From Leptodontidium sp. MPI-SDFR-AT-0119 (taxonomy: Eukaryota > Ascomycota > Leotiomycetes > Helotiales > Leptodontidiaceae), in the NCBI GenBank assembly GCA_020726505.1, contig JAHLEZ010000007.1, forward strand, positions 1,612,001-1,676,000: a stretch of DNA of 64,000 nucleotides. Reading direction: 5' to 3'. Below are positions 43,705 to 55,793 of the stretch, in pieces (position 1 is the stretch's first letter; the number at the start of each line of letters is the position of its first letter). The notes beneath the pieces are model-generated. The model ran no database searches. It worked only from the letters and a program-made list of their open reading frames with translations, and had not been told where the DNA came from. Made by a program: the position numbers and the translations under genes.

Positions 43705-46700
43705 TTACTCATCATACTCCAACGTCAACGTCGTAGGGAAGGGGCTTTCTCTAGAATTGGGATCCAAATACTTCCTCATCTTGACCCCTGCCAACTCCTC
43801 CTCGACCGCTGACAAGTGTCCCTGTCGACCCGGTGCCCCCCTCAAATTTTTCAGCTTAAATACTTCCTTTAGTATTGCTGCTAGACTACACCCTACCAAT
43901 CTCGAACCGAGGCAATAATGCATCCCGTAGCCAAAAAAGATGTGATCTTTCAGCGGACGATGAGGATTCAGCTTCTCGGGTTCAGGGAACTGAGTCGGAT
44001 CCATGGCTGCCTTGGAAGTGGCGAGGAGAATGGTTTGGTTGGCTTTGAGATGTATAGGTCCTCGCACTCCGTCCTGGACAGTGATATCTCTGGCTACTAC
44101 TCGCGGAAGACCTGGTACCATATTTGTATGGCGCATACCTTCGAACACGAAACCTTGGAGTTCACGATCAGCAGCTTCGGTGTCGAGATGTGCGAGTTCG
44201 ACAATGCGAGCCTTGTACTTCTCGTATCCTTTACTGAGATACAAATCAATAAGCAACGAAGCCTGCTGAGTAATATTCGCAGCGACAGGAGGGCCCAAAC
44301 CAATACAATCACCAACCAAATCGCCGATAGGGAGTTTCGTGGCATTTAAAGCATGATACAAACGATCTGCTTCCGGTCCAACTTCGAAGGCTGAGCCTTT
44401 AGCGAGCCAGTCAACAAGCTTCTCGGTGACGGCTGCTTGGGTTTTCAGGTGCGCTTCGTGGATTCCACGCAAGATAGGAGCAGCCTTCATAGCACCTTCG
44501 CGAAGCACCCATTCATTTGCTGGAATGATGTTAAAGGCTTGGTACATGAAGATGACGAGGTAGATCATATGGAGTTCGGGGACGGTCACCAACCCATGTG
44601 GATGTTCAGCGGTTTTCAGTGGAATAGCGAATCGCTCAGCTAGCCAGAGGATAGGGACGACGTTCGCGACGTCCCGGACTATGTCAACGGAGCGACGGGT
44701 ACTATTGGAGTACTTCAGGGAATGGGATTTGATGAGCTTGGCCGCATTGGTACGGAAAAAGCTTGTCACTTTTGATTCGAATCCTTCTTCGAAGAAGATT
44801 TTGTGGAGAATTTCGGACCGTGGGTCATGACGTTTGGCATCGTCCCAGCCGAGCAGGAAATCGTGACCATCAGTAACATTCCGGATTGCCGCTTGATACA
44901 TTACCCGGAAGTTTTCGCGGTCTCCAAAAACTGACTTGCATCCTGCATATGTGTGGATACCGATTATGTCTTTCCCGCTTGCCGGTCTTTCCATATCGTA
45001 AAGTTGAAGGACCTTATTTTGCGAGAGGATCCCCTTAGCTGCCTTCGGTGTGTAAAATGGGAGCAGTGCATAGGAGGAAGTGCCTGTCCAACCACCTGGG
45101 AGACCGTTGAATAAAAGATGAGGCAATATGCCACCATAGGCCCCTGGTGGAAGAGTACCGAGTTTGGCAAAACCCCAATTAGTCAACGTCGTACTATTGA
45201 AGTCGTAGCTAAGGAATCGATCTCCACGGACGAGAGCGACAGCATCATCGAGAATTCCACGTCCAGTAGTTTGGCCGGTACAAACGCCACTGCCAGGCAT
45301 AGCCTCTTTAGTAACTTCTGCCATGAGGCCAGGATATAATTCCAGATTGTCAATATGGCCATAAAGTAGCTCTGCAGCTCTGGCTGTTTCTTTGTCTGGG
45401 TTCCAATCTTCAAAGTCCTTATAGGGTTGCAAGTTCAAATACCGGCGAAATCTGGGAGTAACGCACGAATTAGATAGCTCCGTATCAGAATTCGAGGTAT
45501 ATCACTTACTCATTGATGGTGCAGACATTAAAAAGCTCTCTCGCTTGCAATTGGCCCATAATATCGACAATCTTCATACTTGCAGGACTCCCATGGGCTC
45601 CGAAAGCATGGCCGGGTTCATCAATGCAATCTTTGAGAATTTCAGCAAGATCAACATCGCTGAATCTTCCATCTGGTCCTCTCTTAAGACCCCCGAATGT
45701 CCATTCTTTGGGTGCGGTATCCATAAGCTTATGCCCATAGGCCATCATGACCGTCTTAAACTGGTCGATCGTCAAATCATCCAGTGACTTGAGATCGGGC
45801 AAGGTCTCTCTGATCACATACTCCATCCACTGCAAAATTTCGAGTTAGTTTACTTTATCCAGAAATCAAAGTATACTCCGCAAAATTCAGAGAGCAAAGG
45901 GAAGGAAACTTGAGAATTACAGGAGATAGAACTGCAGTAGAAAACGCAACAACAACAGGGAAAGACAAACAAAAACCCCAAAGGTCGTACCTTGTCATCA
46001 GCAGCACTAAGGGATGCATGCCAGTGATAGAGCACAGCAAATTCAACAGAGACAACGTTCCCTATCCCTCGATCGATTCGCTTCCCAAGCTGCTTGATTT
46101 CTTTGCCAAGATCAAGATTCCAGGTTGAATTGGCTCGTTGGGTATTAAGAATTGCCGAAACGTAGTCTTTCAGAACGACCGAAGCAAAGAATCCAACATT
46201 GATATTGCGCGTAATTTGGAAAACATCTTCGTCTTGCCTAGTTTGAATGTCAGAACAAAATTCTCACGCATCGAGCAACAGTGACCTTCACAACGTTCGG
46301 CGTACGCCCAAATAGAGATGGCCCTGCGGTTTGCTAGGATGTACCGCACTCAAGAAATTTGAAAATAGGAAGGCATCTCTCTTCTCAAGCAGGAGGGTTA
46401 CTCGAATCCGGATAGCCACCCGTAGATAATAACATACCACTTCTGTTCCTTCTCACTCAAATTCTCCCATTGCCTGTATTTCCCCTGCTCGTTGACCAAT
46501 AATAGATTCTTGGCAATGGTATTATGGTTTCTTGAGAACATGAGTAATACGCAAACCACACCAGGAGGCATCATCATAATTCTCTCTGAAGCGATCGAAT
46601 CAGGGAAAATCGTTCCATCCTTGTAAGTTCTCACTCGCTGTTGCTCACTATCCGTATTTCCGTATAGAGTACTCAGGTCCACATAACTGGATGTCTCGTT

Positions 46701-47318
46701 GATCCAAGGGTCAGTTCGAGAAGTTTGGAAGATTTCATGAATGACTATAGTAGCAAAGGAGAAGAAAAGTCGATTCAAGCCAGAGGGGTGTTCGCGGAAG
46801 GGTCCATTGCGCTTCAGAAGCTGATCGAAAACAAGTTCCGGATCTGGGAGATTAGGTCCTTTTGTCGTACATGGGGGAACATTGCGAGAATATGGGCTGC
46901 CAGCTTTGCCCATCTCTGGAATCCAAGGATTGTTGTTACCGCCGTTGTGGCGTCTGTATCTTGCTGCCGGGCCAGCCATTGTGGGTGGCGGGTGAGGGAG
47001 ATCATGCCACAGCATGCCAATGAAGTCGTTAGAAACCGACTCGCTCAGCCCACTGTTTGGTGGGAGGGTTTGCAACATGGCGACTCCATGTTCAAGCAAA
47101 TCCTCTTTGTCATTCAAGGGCTTTCCTGACGAAAGAGTTTTGAGAGCCTGCAAAAGTGTTTCGGCCTCCTTGACATTCATATGGGTGAGATCATGGAGGT
47201 GTGAGGTCTTCTCCATTGAAGCAACTCCAGCTGCTTCTTCATCTGTCTTGCCATCAGGAGCTCGACTTGGTTTTCGCTTGATGGTTCCGAACAGCTTTTT
47301 CAGTTGACCTGTTGCCAT
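43705..47318 (-). CDS. Ppo-type fatty-acid dioxygenase / P450 fusion (oxylipin synthase)
   Basis: Psi-producing oxygenase (linoleate dioxygenase) family: an N-terminal heme animal-peroxidase domain oxygenates C18 fatty acids and a C-terminal P450-like domain rearranges the hydroperoxide. The ATG at 47318 begins MATGQLKKLFGTIKRKPS. The peroxidase part shows FATIVIHEIFQTSRTDPWIN with the distal His and YVDLSTLYGNTDSEQQRVRT. The proximal site is VLYHWHASLSAADDK, retaining the catalytic Tyr and heme His. The P450 part ends with FFGYGMHYCLGSRLV, keeping the heme-thiolate Cys. Introns at about 46.2-46.4, 45.8-46.0 and 45.4-45.5 kb all keep frame. About 1,080 residues, family length. Products of such enzymes act as sporulation and development signals. 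Intact. Confidence 0.9.
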
Positions 47319-48488
47319 TATGGGGGTTCACTAGCTGGTGTTAGAATGCAACGTAGCTTATAGAATTTGGAACAGATGGGAACCTTGCAAGTCAATTGGA
47401 TATACCACAAGTTATAGAACCGTCGGTATTGCGTTTGGGCGAGCCACGAACTCTGGTAGGCTCTGGAAGTATAGGCGTGACGTAACTGGGGAGTTGAGGC
47501 GAGAGATGCCAAGGTTGGTTTTGGAGCTTTGAGGTGAAATTTAAAAAGGTCAAGCAAGGGAAGGAGGAGCGAGGACTAAGTGATTTGAGGACGAGAGCTT
47601 TCGGATGCGAGCTGTCGCGGGCGTCTCACACTCCCCGTGTCTTCCGCTAACCAGCAGATGGTCGCAGTTGGCTGGCAGCCTCCCATGGCTGGCTGTTGTC
47701 TCACTATCTTGACAGGTCACACAAGTCACGAAATCAGTTCCAGGACTAGCTCGATGCATTCGGAGCCCCCTCGGCTCCTTTCGCGCCCTGCCAGCCCCCT
47801 TCTTTCCCCCAAGCTTCATCCCTGTGCCGATCTTGGCCTAAAAACCTTAAACTAACGTTTCTAGCTGCCTGCCCCCAACGCGACCGCAGGCCGAAAGAGA
47901 TCTTCATTGAACGATCAGAAGATATGGATGAGCTGGCAGAATGGATTAAGTTTCACCAAAAGAGCACCGAGCAGCTGCGCTTTCGAGTTTCGACGGCATG
48001 GCCCGCTCTTTCATATCGCGAACTCACGCAAGATCTGCGGTGCTCCGTACTCTCAATATCCAATAACTGCTCTTTGGAACGCCACTGATTCGTTGCAACC
48101 GCTGAATTTCCTGACCGCTATGACTAGCCCGCCAATTGTGACTGCGTGACACCCCGTCATGCGTGCGTGACGCGGATGGTGGCACTTTATGGAAAGCAAG
48201 AAAGGCCCAAGTGAGCTTGGGCACAGTAATTCGAGGGGGATCTCTGGCCAAGCAACTAAATTGGCGACGAAGCACCGAAAAATTCCGAGGATTGGAAGAA
48301 GCTACCTAGCTTCGCCCTGTCTGATGATCCAAAAGAGCCTTACTTTACGCTTCCCATATTGGCCCGACAACTTGACTCTCTAGGCAGGCATCGCACAGAG
48401 TCCTTCATTCCCGTCTTACATCAATTGATTGTTTAGGAAGCTCCACGATCTTTTCAACCTGGAGGGATAACTCCTCTGTTATATCACA
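47319..48488. promoter_or_regulatory. Divergent promoter of oxygenase and DUF2235 genes
   Basis: 1.17 kb between divergent starts. No gene is seen inside; several short frames lack likeness to known proteins. Confidence 0.4.
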
Positions 48489-50283
48489 ATGAACGACCAA
48501 GTCCCATGGCGGCCGAAGTACTACCCTACACAATCTTTTACAGGTCAACCACCAACCAGAACTTTGCCGAGTGACGAGCCACCCCAGCTGCCGATGGCCA
48601 TTGGAGCAGTCCCAGATTCCAAATTTCCTGTCACTGGTCGGACTCTGGTTATATGCCTTGATGGAACGGGAGATAAATTTGACGGCGATAATAGCAACGT
48701 CGTTAACTTTGTGGCTTGCCTGAAGAAAGACGATCCAAGTCAAATTACATACTACCAATCCGGTATTGGCACTTATAATGGTCGTGGAGGGTTAAGCAAA
48801 GGATTCTCAGCCGGCATCGACATGGCGGTAAGTGTCATCTATCCCAATTCCGAAGGCCCACCAACTGTGGGGGCTCTAACTTTCTGGTGGAGCAATTCTA
48901 ACTTGAGGTCTTGCAGATTGGCAGTGGCCTCGGAACTCATATCAAAGACGCCTACCAATTCATCATGCAGAACTACATTGAAGGAGACAGAATATGTCTT
49001 CTGGGATTCTCTCGCGGTGCATACACTGTTCGCTGTCTTGCAGGCATGCTTCACAAAGTTGGGCTCTTGCCTGCTTACAACACAGCACAAGTCAATTTCG
49101 CCTATCAGTTCTACAAGAATGACACTTCAGATGGGTGGGAAATGAGCGAGCAGTTCAAGAGAACATTTTGTCAGAACGTTACTGTTTACTTTGTTGGAAT
49201 TTGGGACTGCGTAGCTAGTGTAAGTGTCTTTAACATCTGTCCACTCAATCATTTCGCGGTTCGAGCACAGAAAAGTTTGAAAAAAGCTAACTCCAAAACT
49301 CACAGGTCGGATTCATTCCTCGTCAACTACCATTCAGCAAGTCCCCTACCAACACAGTCAGCTATTTTCGCCACGCCATGGCCCTTGACGAACATCGAGC
49401 GAAGTTCAAAGTCTGCCACTGGCAAAAAAGCAACGAAGTTCCTCTCAACACCCTCTATCCTGCCAAGACGAACGCGAGACGTCTTCTCAGACCGACAGCA
49501 GCTGCCTCTGAACTCACAAACAAAATAATACAACATAAAGACCTCGAGCAATCAAATAACGAATGGAAGTTCAATGAATCGGACCCTCATTCCTCAAATG
49601 TGAAGACAAATGTTCGAGAGGTCTGGTTTGCTGGTTGTCATGCAGACGTAGGCGGCGGTGCTGTGAAGAATAGTGAGAGGCATATGCTATCGCGGATCCC
49701 GTTGAGGTGGATGCTGAGGCAGTGCTTTGAGTGCAAGACCGGAATACAATTTTCCACGGCGGCATTAGCAGAAGCGGGCTTGGATGTGCGAACCTTATGG
49801 CCCGTGTATCAAAAGAACGAAAAGCCAGTCGTTGGCCCAAGTCCGCGTATGATGGAACAGTACGAGGCAGGCGACCTCCCTCCACTCCATCGTCGATCTA
49901 AAGCACTGGGTGTGGATCCAGGCGCGAAAGATTCCCTTGTCGGCGACGAAAAGTTATCTTCTCCCGAGGCACTAAATCTTGATCTACTGCCTGAGCAAGC
50001 GGAAGATCATTTTGATGCAATGTGTGATATCAACGACATGCTCGTTATCGCACGCCCATGGTGGATCCTCGAGGTCTGGCCTGTGTCCTTCCAGGTATTG
50101 AAGAAAGATAGCAAGGGAAGAGAGAGATGGGAAAAGTTTGTAGGGATGAATCTAGGGAGGTGGAGGGCGATTAAAGATCCGGAGCCGAAGATGCATTGGA
50201 CCGTTGAGAGGAGAATAGCAGAGAAGGGGTACAAAATTAGGAACTCGTTTGGTAGAGAGACGGTTTGGAAGGTGGAAATTTAG
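48489..50283 (+). CDS. DUF2235 / Tle1-like alpha/beta hydrolase
   Basis: PF09994 family, sharing its catalytic domain with type VI secretion phospholipase Tle1. The ATG at 48489 begins MNDQVPWRPKYYPTQ. The N-terminal core LVICLDGTGDKFDG and YYQSGIGTYN precedes the nucleophile elbow LLGFSRGAYTVRCLAGML (GxSxG). VWFAGCHADVGGGAVKNSER is the conserved Asp region. Two introns (48.83-48.92 kb and 49.22-49.30 kb) join in frame. About 550 residues, intact, without signal peptide. Family members act as lipases or phospholipases, although fungal substrates are unproven. The divergent oxylipin-type oxygenase next door makes a fatty-acid-releasing role attractive, as inference only. Confidence 0.85.
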
Positions 50284-52048
50284 CTGGTAGTGTGATAAAT
50301 TTGGAGCTCTTTTAGTGGATCTGAAGTTTCATTTGACTGCGCGTTGTGTAATTTATCCACTCCCTGCCATTTGATTCCATTTGATGGTCATCTTGATTTA
50401 CTATATCGGTGAATTATTCCTTGATTTGTTGGACTCTAGCGCTTCAAGTAGCAGATGGTGCGATTTCTCTTAATTTTATAATATGGGAGGGCTGTTGAAT
50501 GTTGAAAGATTATCCCTTAAGTAATAATAGAATATATTCCAGTAATGTATTATACTTATCATCTAACACTCTGATTTCTAACGAGATTATAGCAAACAGT
50601 AGCAAATTTCTCTCTTCGAATGAAATTCCCCATTGCCGTAAGCAGTGGCCCGTAGCGTAATATATTCTATTTTTATAAAGGTACTATTCGGGATCCTTGG
50701 GAGCCTTTTTAGGCTCCGAGGAATAATCGCTTAAACTTGACAAAAATGGCATGACGAGTTTTAAGTTAAAATCTAGCTTCATTTGTTTAGTGGGGTACTA
50801 CTCAGGGGCTGCTCGGGGACTACTCAGGTTGCTCAGGTTGCTCAGGTGAGCTAGGTAGGGAGAGGGTAAGCTGAGGATGATTCGCGCCTGAGTAGAAGCA
50901 GCGAGCTTACTAACCGACCTTGGGACGAAGAAAAAAAATAGTTGTATTCAACTACCATGGAAAATTAACATCCGAATTTCTTCATCTTCAGACTTCCAAA
51001 GTTCACCCTAGTTGTATCAATGCCATCTGTCGACTATTAGCGAAACGGGTTTGCTTGGAGTGAGTGGAGCCATATTTAAAGATTGCTACAGCTAGACTAG
51101 CCACACTTTCCTTTCTTTCTGCTTGAGCTTATTGGATTCTCCTATCTCCCTGGACATGTCGAGGAGCCTGGATTTGAGCAGGGCGTGAAGTTGAAGTCTT
51201 CGGTGACCTTATCGCCACATTCATATACGTTTGTTGCGACATCTACGGGGCACATACTAGAACAAAATTGCATGAGCGACGCCAACTTGGACAGGGCATT
51301 TGTTTCATACTTGGAGTGTTTGTTACTGAGAACCTTGTGATTACTGAGGATATTAAAGTTGATACTTGGTGTGGACAGTTTTGAACAATCAGAAGTCAAT
51401 AAGTGCAAAGCTGAATTGAAAAAGGTTTTGCGTTATTAGTGGTCAAGGAGTCATATATAGCTTTTTAGTTCGCTGTGAACATCGAATCACAATGAGTTAA
51501 GGCATCTCGCTTGACAGATAACCACCAAGGCGCCAATTGGCCCGTCATATACTTCAACGATTGTAGACAATGACTCGAGGCATGCAAGACATTATTTTCT
51601 ACGACCGGACCTCCCATAACTTGCCCAGGCAGACAAGATGGCCAGCGATGTTCGTAGAATTTACCATTAGGTCTATACAGGCGAGCATACTTTCAAAAAT
51701 CGGGACAGAGAACACTTAAGGAGTTGATCTATTGTTGTTTGCAAGGAAACGATACGAAGTGGAGGGAATTTTTGGGGGAGTTCACATGAAGAAGATCAAG
51801 ATTCAGGAAGAAAGAGATAAGACAATATGGGATTCGCCTTTTTTTTTTTTTGCCCGTTATGGTTATGGGAGGGAAGGAGTGTTCTCCCTGGTACCAGGTA
51901 TGGCATATGGACGGGTCCTATCCTCGTCCTACCCTGCCTCTACCAAACTTTTTCTCTGCCAGAACTCGTTCACTAAGCCCCTCGCTGCACGACAAGCTAT
52001 CAGTACCCCTCGTACGCCTCAGCCACACAGACACGCTCCCCGTCCAAA
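50284..52048. other. Gene-poor AT-rich spacer
   Basis: 1.7 kb. An 88-codon minus-strand frame at 51142-51408 contains several cysteines (FCSSMCPVDV) but no family likeness. Includes the second CCTGAG-type array and a run of 13 T at 51839-51851. Confidence 0.4.
50810..50892. repeat. CTCAGG-rich degenerate array
   Basis: Four CTCAGG words, with one CCTGAG at the end, in about 85 bp (for example GGTTGCTCAGGTTGCTCAGG). Roughly the reverse complement of the array at 43080-43196. Confidence 0.5.
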
Positions 52049-53027
52049 ATGTCGACTCACAAGCGGCCCCCCACTCAACAACTTGGACCACCATCGACAC
52101 CATCGACACCACAACTAGCAGCAGTAGCACCTACAGAATTCCCCCTCTTCCCGAAGCTACCATTGGAAATCAGATTCAGGATATATACTCTCTCGCTTCC
52201 GGGTCCACATTTGATACCGCTTATTTACAACCCACCTACTACTTCCACACCAACGACTTCCTCCTCACATCAACATCAATGCCTCACCACCCCTACCCGC
52301 ATCACACACGGCCGTATCATAACCCACACACCACCCCCCACCCTCCTCTTCACAATACACGAATCCCGGACCTACATTTTAAGACTCTATTCACTCTACC
52401 TCCAAAAACGCATCCTCGCTTACCGCTAAGCTTTTTATGCTCATTAATACGGTAGGTACAGTGAGTGCATGCACGGCTGTGAAGTTGTTGAATGAGGCGT
52501 TGAAAGTAGAGTTAGAGTTTGAGAGGCAGAGAGAGGGGAAGTAGAGGAAGGAGAGGTGGAGCCGGAGCCGGAGAGGGTGGGAGATTGCTGATAGGAGAGG
52601 AGGGATGAGTGTATTTGGAGTCGTGGATGGTAGGAATGAGTATGGGAATGGGACAGTGATAGGGGAAAGCGGTGCTGGCGTTGATGCTGGCGTTGGTGCT
52701 ACTGGATGTGTGGGCTTGAGAGGGGGAAGTGGGAAGGGAGGTATCGATGGAATTACGGTGAGGAATCTAGAGAATTTCTGGGATGTGGTGAGGAGGAAAT
52801 TCAAAGGGTTGGAAGAAATCTGGATTGTTGGGATGGGGATGGAGGGGAGGGTTTTGGATTGGGGGACTAATGGATATGAGTATGAGGAAGGTTTGGGTCG
52901 GGTTTTGGAAGAAAGTGATTTTGTTGGTGAGGATGGGGATGGAGATGGCATGATGAGGAAGAGGAGGACGAACTTCGGAGCGAAGAATGAGAGGGCTGTG
53001 AGTAGATTGGAAGAAGAAACTGGGTAG
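52049..53027 (+). CDS. 2EXR-domain protein, uncertain 3' part
   Basis: The ATG at 52049 begins a proline/threonine-rich leader and then TEFPLFPKLPLEIRFRIYTL with SLPGPHLIPL, the hallmark of fungal 2EXR proteins (PF20150). The first frame stops at 52429. A second plus-strand frame, 52605-53027, contains GITVRNLENFWDVVRRKFKG with LEEIWIVGM, which resembles the C-terminal part of the same family. The 175 bp between has stops in all frames I followed, so either an intron or mutations separate them. The C-terminal frame is glycine-rich. Whether this is one working gene or a decayed one is open. Family role unknown. Confidence 0.5.
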
Positions 53028-53450
53028 ACTGCACCGAGGTGGAGATTCTTGGGTAGTGAAGAAGATGCGGAAGAGTGAGTACAAGAAAGGTTATTAATTA
53101 TCATCATCCACAAATAAACATACTATCAAAATTGAGCCAGCCGACTTGTAGTCTACCCATAAGAACCTTTTGACTCCAAACTAAAAATAATTCCGCGCAC
53201 TAACTCTGACGCCATGTTACCCAAACATATCCAAACTGGGGTATTGCGTGTCGAGTAATCCCAATTCTTAACAAGCAGTCGCGTGCCATCTGTCACAACC
53301 AATCTGTGTGACATCAATCCATTCTGTGCTATGCAAAAACACAGAGCATCCGTCCTCCAGCTCTTTCTAACCCACCGACTGCCATTTAGACCTCGCGATC
53401 ATTCGAGTCGCGACCATAGTCCGGTGCCCAGTATGATGTCTGCTGGTTCT
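53028..53450. other. Intergenic, no gene seen
   Basis: About 420 bp between convergent 3' ends. Nothing recognised. Confidence 0.35.
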
Positions 53451-55220
53451 CTAGCCTAATCGCAGCATAGCCCGTTCTGGTGAAGGAGAAGTTTGGACGG
53501 CAGCAGCATGAAGAGCTGGTGTGGCGAACCATCCTTTCTTCGTAGGCGCTTCGGCTTCGTACATGCGAATCGCTCGACGAGACCTTTCCTTTCCTAGAGA
53601 CCCAGTGAGTAAAGGGACGAGGAAGTGAAGAGGAAGTGAAGAGGAAGCGGGAAGTCTTACGAAGCTGAGACTCATCCAAGTCTCGTCCTTCGAGGATCTT
53701 CTGTGCCATCGCCTTGTGCTCTGGTAAGACCCAGTCCCAGTACAAAGCCCATTTAGGGTTCTTGTCCCACAGCTTGAAGGGGAAATCTGCAAACTCTGGA
53801 TCCTCTCGCTTGCGAACTCCAATTGTAGTGATAATCGGCTTTCCGTCACAGCCACGAACGAGTTCATCGTTATTGTCTAACATCGGGTAGATGTTCTCAC
53901 AGTACAGACGACTAGAAAATGCTTGCTTATGGTCTCTGTAATCCCCAGGGAACTGGATGTCCCACCCATTGTACACAGGCTGGCCAATAAGTTAGTTAAG
54001 TTAGTATCAGTTGAGAGTTTAAGCTTAACTGACTGACTGACGACTAAAGTATCGACTGATGAACTTAACTGAGCTAATTTATTAGTACTTGTTAGTACTG
54101 ATTAGCTTAAAACGTGACCTTAAAATCACGTCTTTAAACATATATTTGGTTTTTGAGTATATAAAGTAAAAGAGGTATATGTTACGTGTATAAGTAAAGG
54201 TTAATATGTATTAGTGTTTAGGTATGTTTTGAGAGTTATAAGTATTTAGTTTTCTTTTTCTATATAAATTCATAGAATTTACCTCAAAAATCCTTTGAAT
54301 TATCAACAAATCCAATTATTTCTCAACTGACAGTCTAAATCAGTTGAAATTTTTGCAACTAACTTATTAGGTTTTCAAATTTAACTGACTGATTACGATT
54401 TTTTGGCTCAACTGAAGAGTAAGACTTACCTAGACTGACTTACTGGCCAGCCTGATTGTACAATCCTGCGTAGTTGAAGCCGCGGTCTCCCAAATGATAC
54501 TGGAGCCATTGTAACTGCTCCTGCGCTAGAGGAAGATCTCGGAGTTAGTATTGCCTTTCTGAGTGGTGATTAGGAGTGCTGAGACTAATTCAGGAGACGG
54601 GAAAGATGTCTGAGGAGGCACGGCCTCGGGCCTCTCGAAACGATCTAGAAGAGGAAGAAATAACTCGGAGAACACTCACTATATGGCCAGTTGTTGTGAC
54701 CTCCCGTCCGCTTCCTCTTCGGCTTCTTCTTCTTTCCAAAGACGGGTCCTTCTGCTCCGCGAGAGATCTCGGACTTCAAAGATGGCGATGGGGATGTTCC
54801 TGGACGACGCAGTGCAATGCTCAGGTGAGGATAGGAGCCACGACGGTCATGGCGGTCATGATAGGGATGGGGCGAGTGAGAACTTGGGCGAGGGTGTTGC
54901 CTTACCGCATCGCTTTCACTTCTCCTCTCAGCAATTTGGGTCATGCGATGGCCCTGTGCAGGCCGATGTGCCAGGTTGACGAGTCGACATGGCTCTTGAG
55001 TGAGCTGCATTGGTGGCAACGCTGGGAGATTGCGTTTATGATGCTCCCATGTTGCCCTTGTGAGAACTTCTCCGTTAGCTTCCATCGGCCGAGGAGCAGA
55101 GCAGCAGGAATCGTAACTACTCAACGACTTGTAAACTTGTTCTTCAGCCTTGTCCCATTCTTCCTCGCGGTCTGACGATAGCGGGGTAAGCAAGGGATTG
55201 AGAATGCTTGCAAGGTCCAT
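53451..55220 (-). pseudogene. Uncharacterised gene split by a MITE
   Basis: Exons on the minus strand: from the ATG at 55220 (MDLASILNPLLTPLSSDREE) to 54680, then 54535 down to 53661, then 53593 to 53451. Introns at 54536-54679 (TACTAAC branch) and 53594-53660. The middle exon reads WPYTQEQLQWLQYHLGDRG then FNYAGL, is interrupted at 54458-53974 by a MITE, and resumes in frame as YNGWDIQFPGDYRDHKQAFS. The YT.EQ..W..YH pattern resembles a helix found in fungal Myb/SANT-like proteins, tentatively. Removing the insertion and one TA restores an uninterrupted frame, so this allele is probably knocked out. The N-terminal half is basic (KKKKPKRKR), suggesting nuclear location. Confidence 0.65.
53974..54458. 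mobile_element. MITE, Tc1/mariner-like, 485 bp
   Basis: AT-rich insertion flanked by TA on both sides (53972-53973 and 54459-54460). Imperfect terminal inverted repeats: the left end reads CACAGGCTGGCCAATAAGTT, the right end in reverse CAATCAGGCTGGCCAGTAAG. Subterminal CTGA/GTTAGT-type repeats fill both ends. There is no coding capacity. Duplicated TA plus TIRs indicate a Tc1/mariner-type non-autonomous element. Read in the sense of the host gene, it begins near a GTAAGT and ends with TACTAAC followed by GGCCAG, which mimic splice signals. Confidence 0.8.
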
Positions 55221-55793
55221 CGGATTTCGAGTTCCACGAGTATGAGTATCCAGGAGAATGTTGATTGACAGTGTCAGTGTTGACACAAATCTAGTATCCA
55301 TCATAGCGTAGAGTTTTGAGGTTTCGATATACTGACAGAATCGTTCTACAAGTGATTATCTTAGAACGAGCTAGAGTTCAGAAGTCGCAGAGACAACGTA
55401 GATGTAGACTGACAATGATTGCCCACACAGAAGTGATACGAGAATGTGTGATAAAGGAAGCGACATCAACGAATTAGCAGTGCGTTAACTACGCAGGTAC
55501 GAGTCAGATAACAACTATCCAACAGACTAGGGCTATAGTCAACAGTAAAATACCAAGCCTAGGAGACCAAAACCAAAGTTCTAGGTCTGTCACAGGCAGA
55601 GCAGCTGTTAGTAACCTTGATACAGAACGTTCTAGCCAGAGAGACGGCCTTTAGAATGTAGACAATGCAGGCTGCAGGGATGTGGGTGGACCAGGTGAAG
55701 GGAAAGTGACAGAACATGGTGTGGTGTGTACATCGTAGCATTGATCGAGATGAAATCATGAAAACTCACTCGATGCATCTTACCAAAAACCCC
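55221..55793. other. Upstream region, no gene seen
   Basis: 570 bp upstream of the MITE-split gene. No supported gene. Confidence 0.3.

Noticed and set aside
52391..53113. Long minus-strand open frame rich in Ser and Pro
   Set aside because: Low-complexity mirror of the purine-rich plus-strand 2EXR region. No domain, and implausible composition.
54576..55175. 199-codon plus-strand frame
   Set aside because: Antisense to the first exon of the MITE-split gene; the minus strand carries splice signals and a coherent protein.
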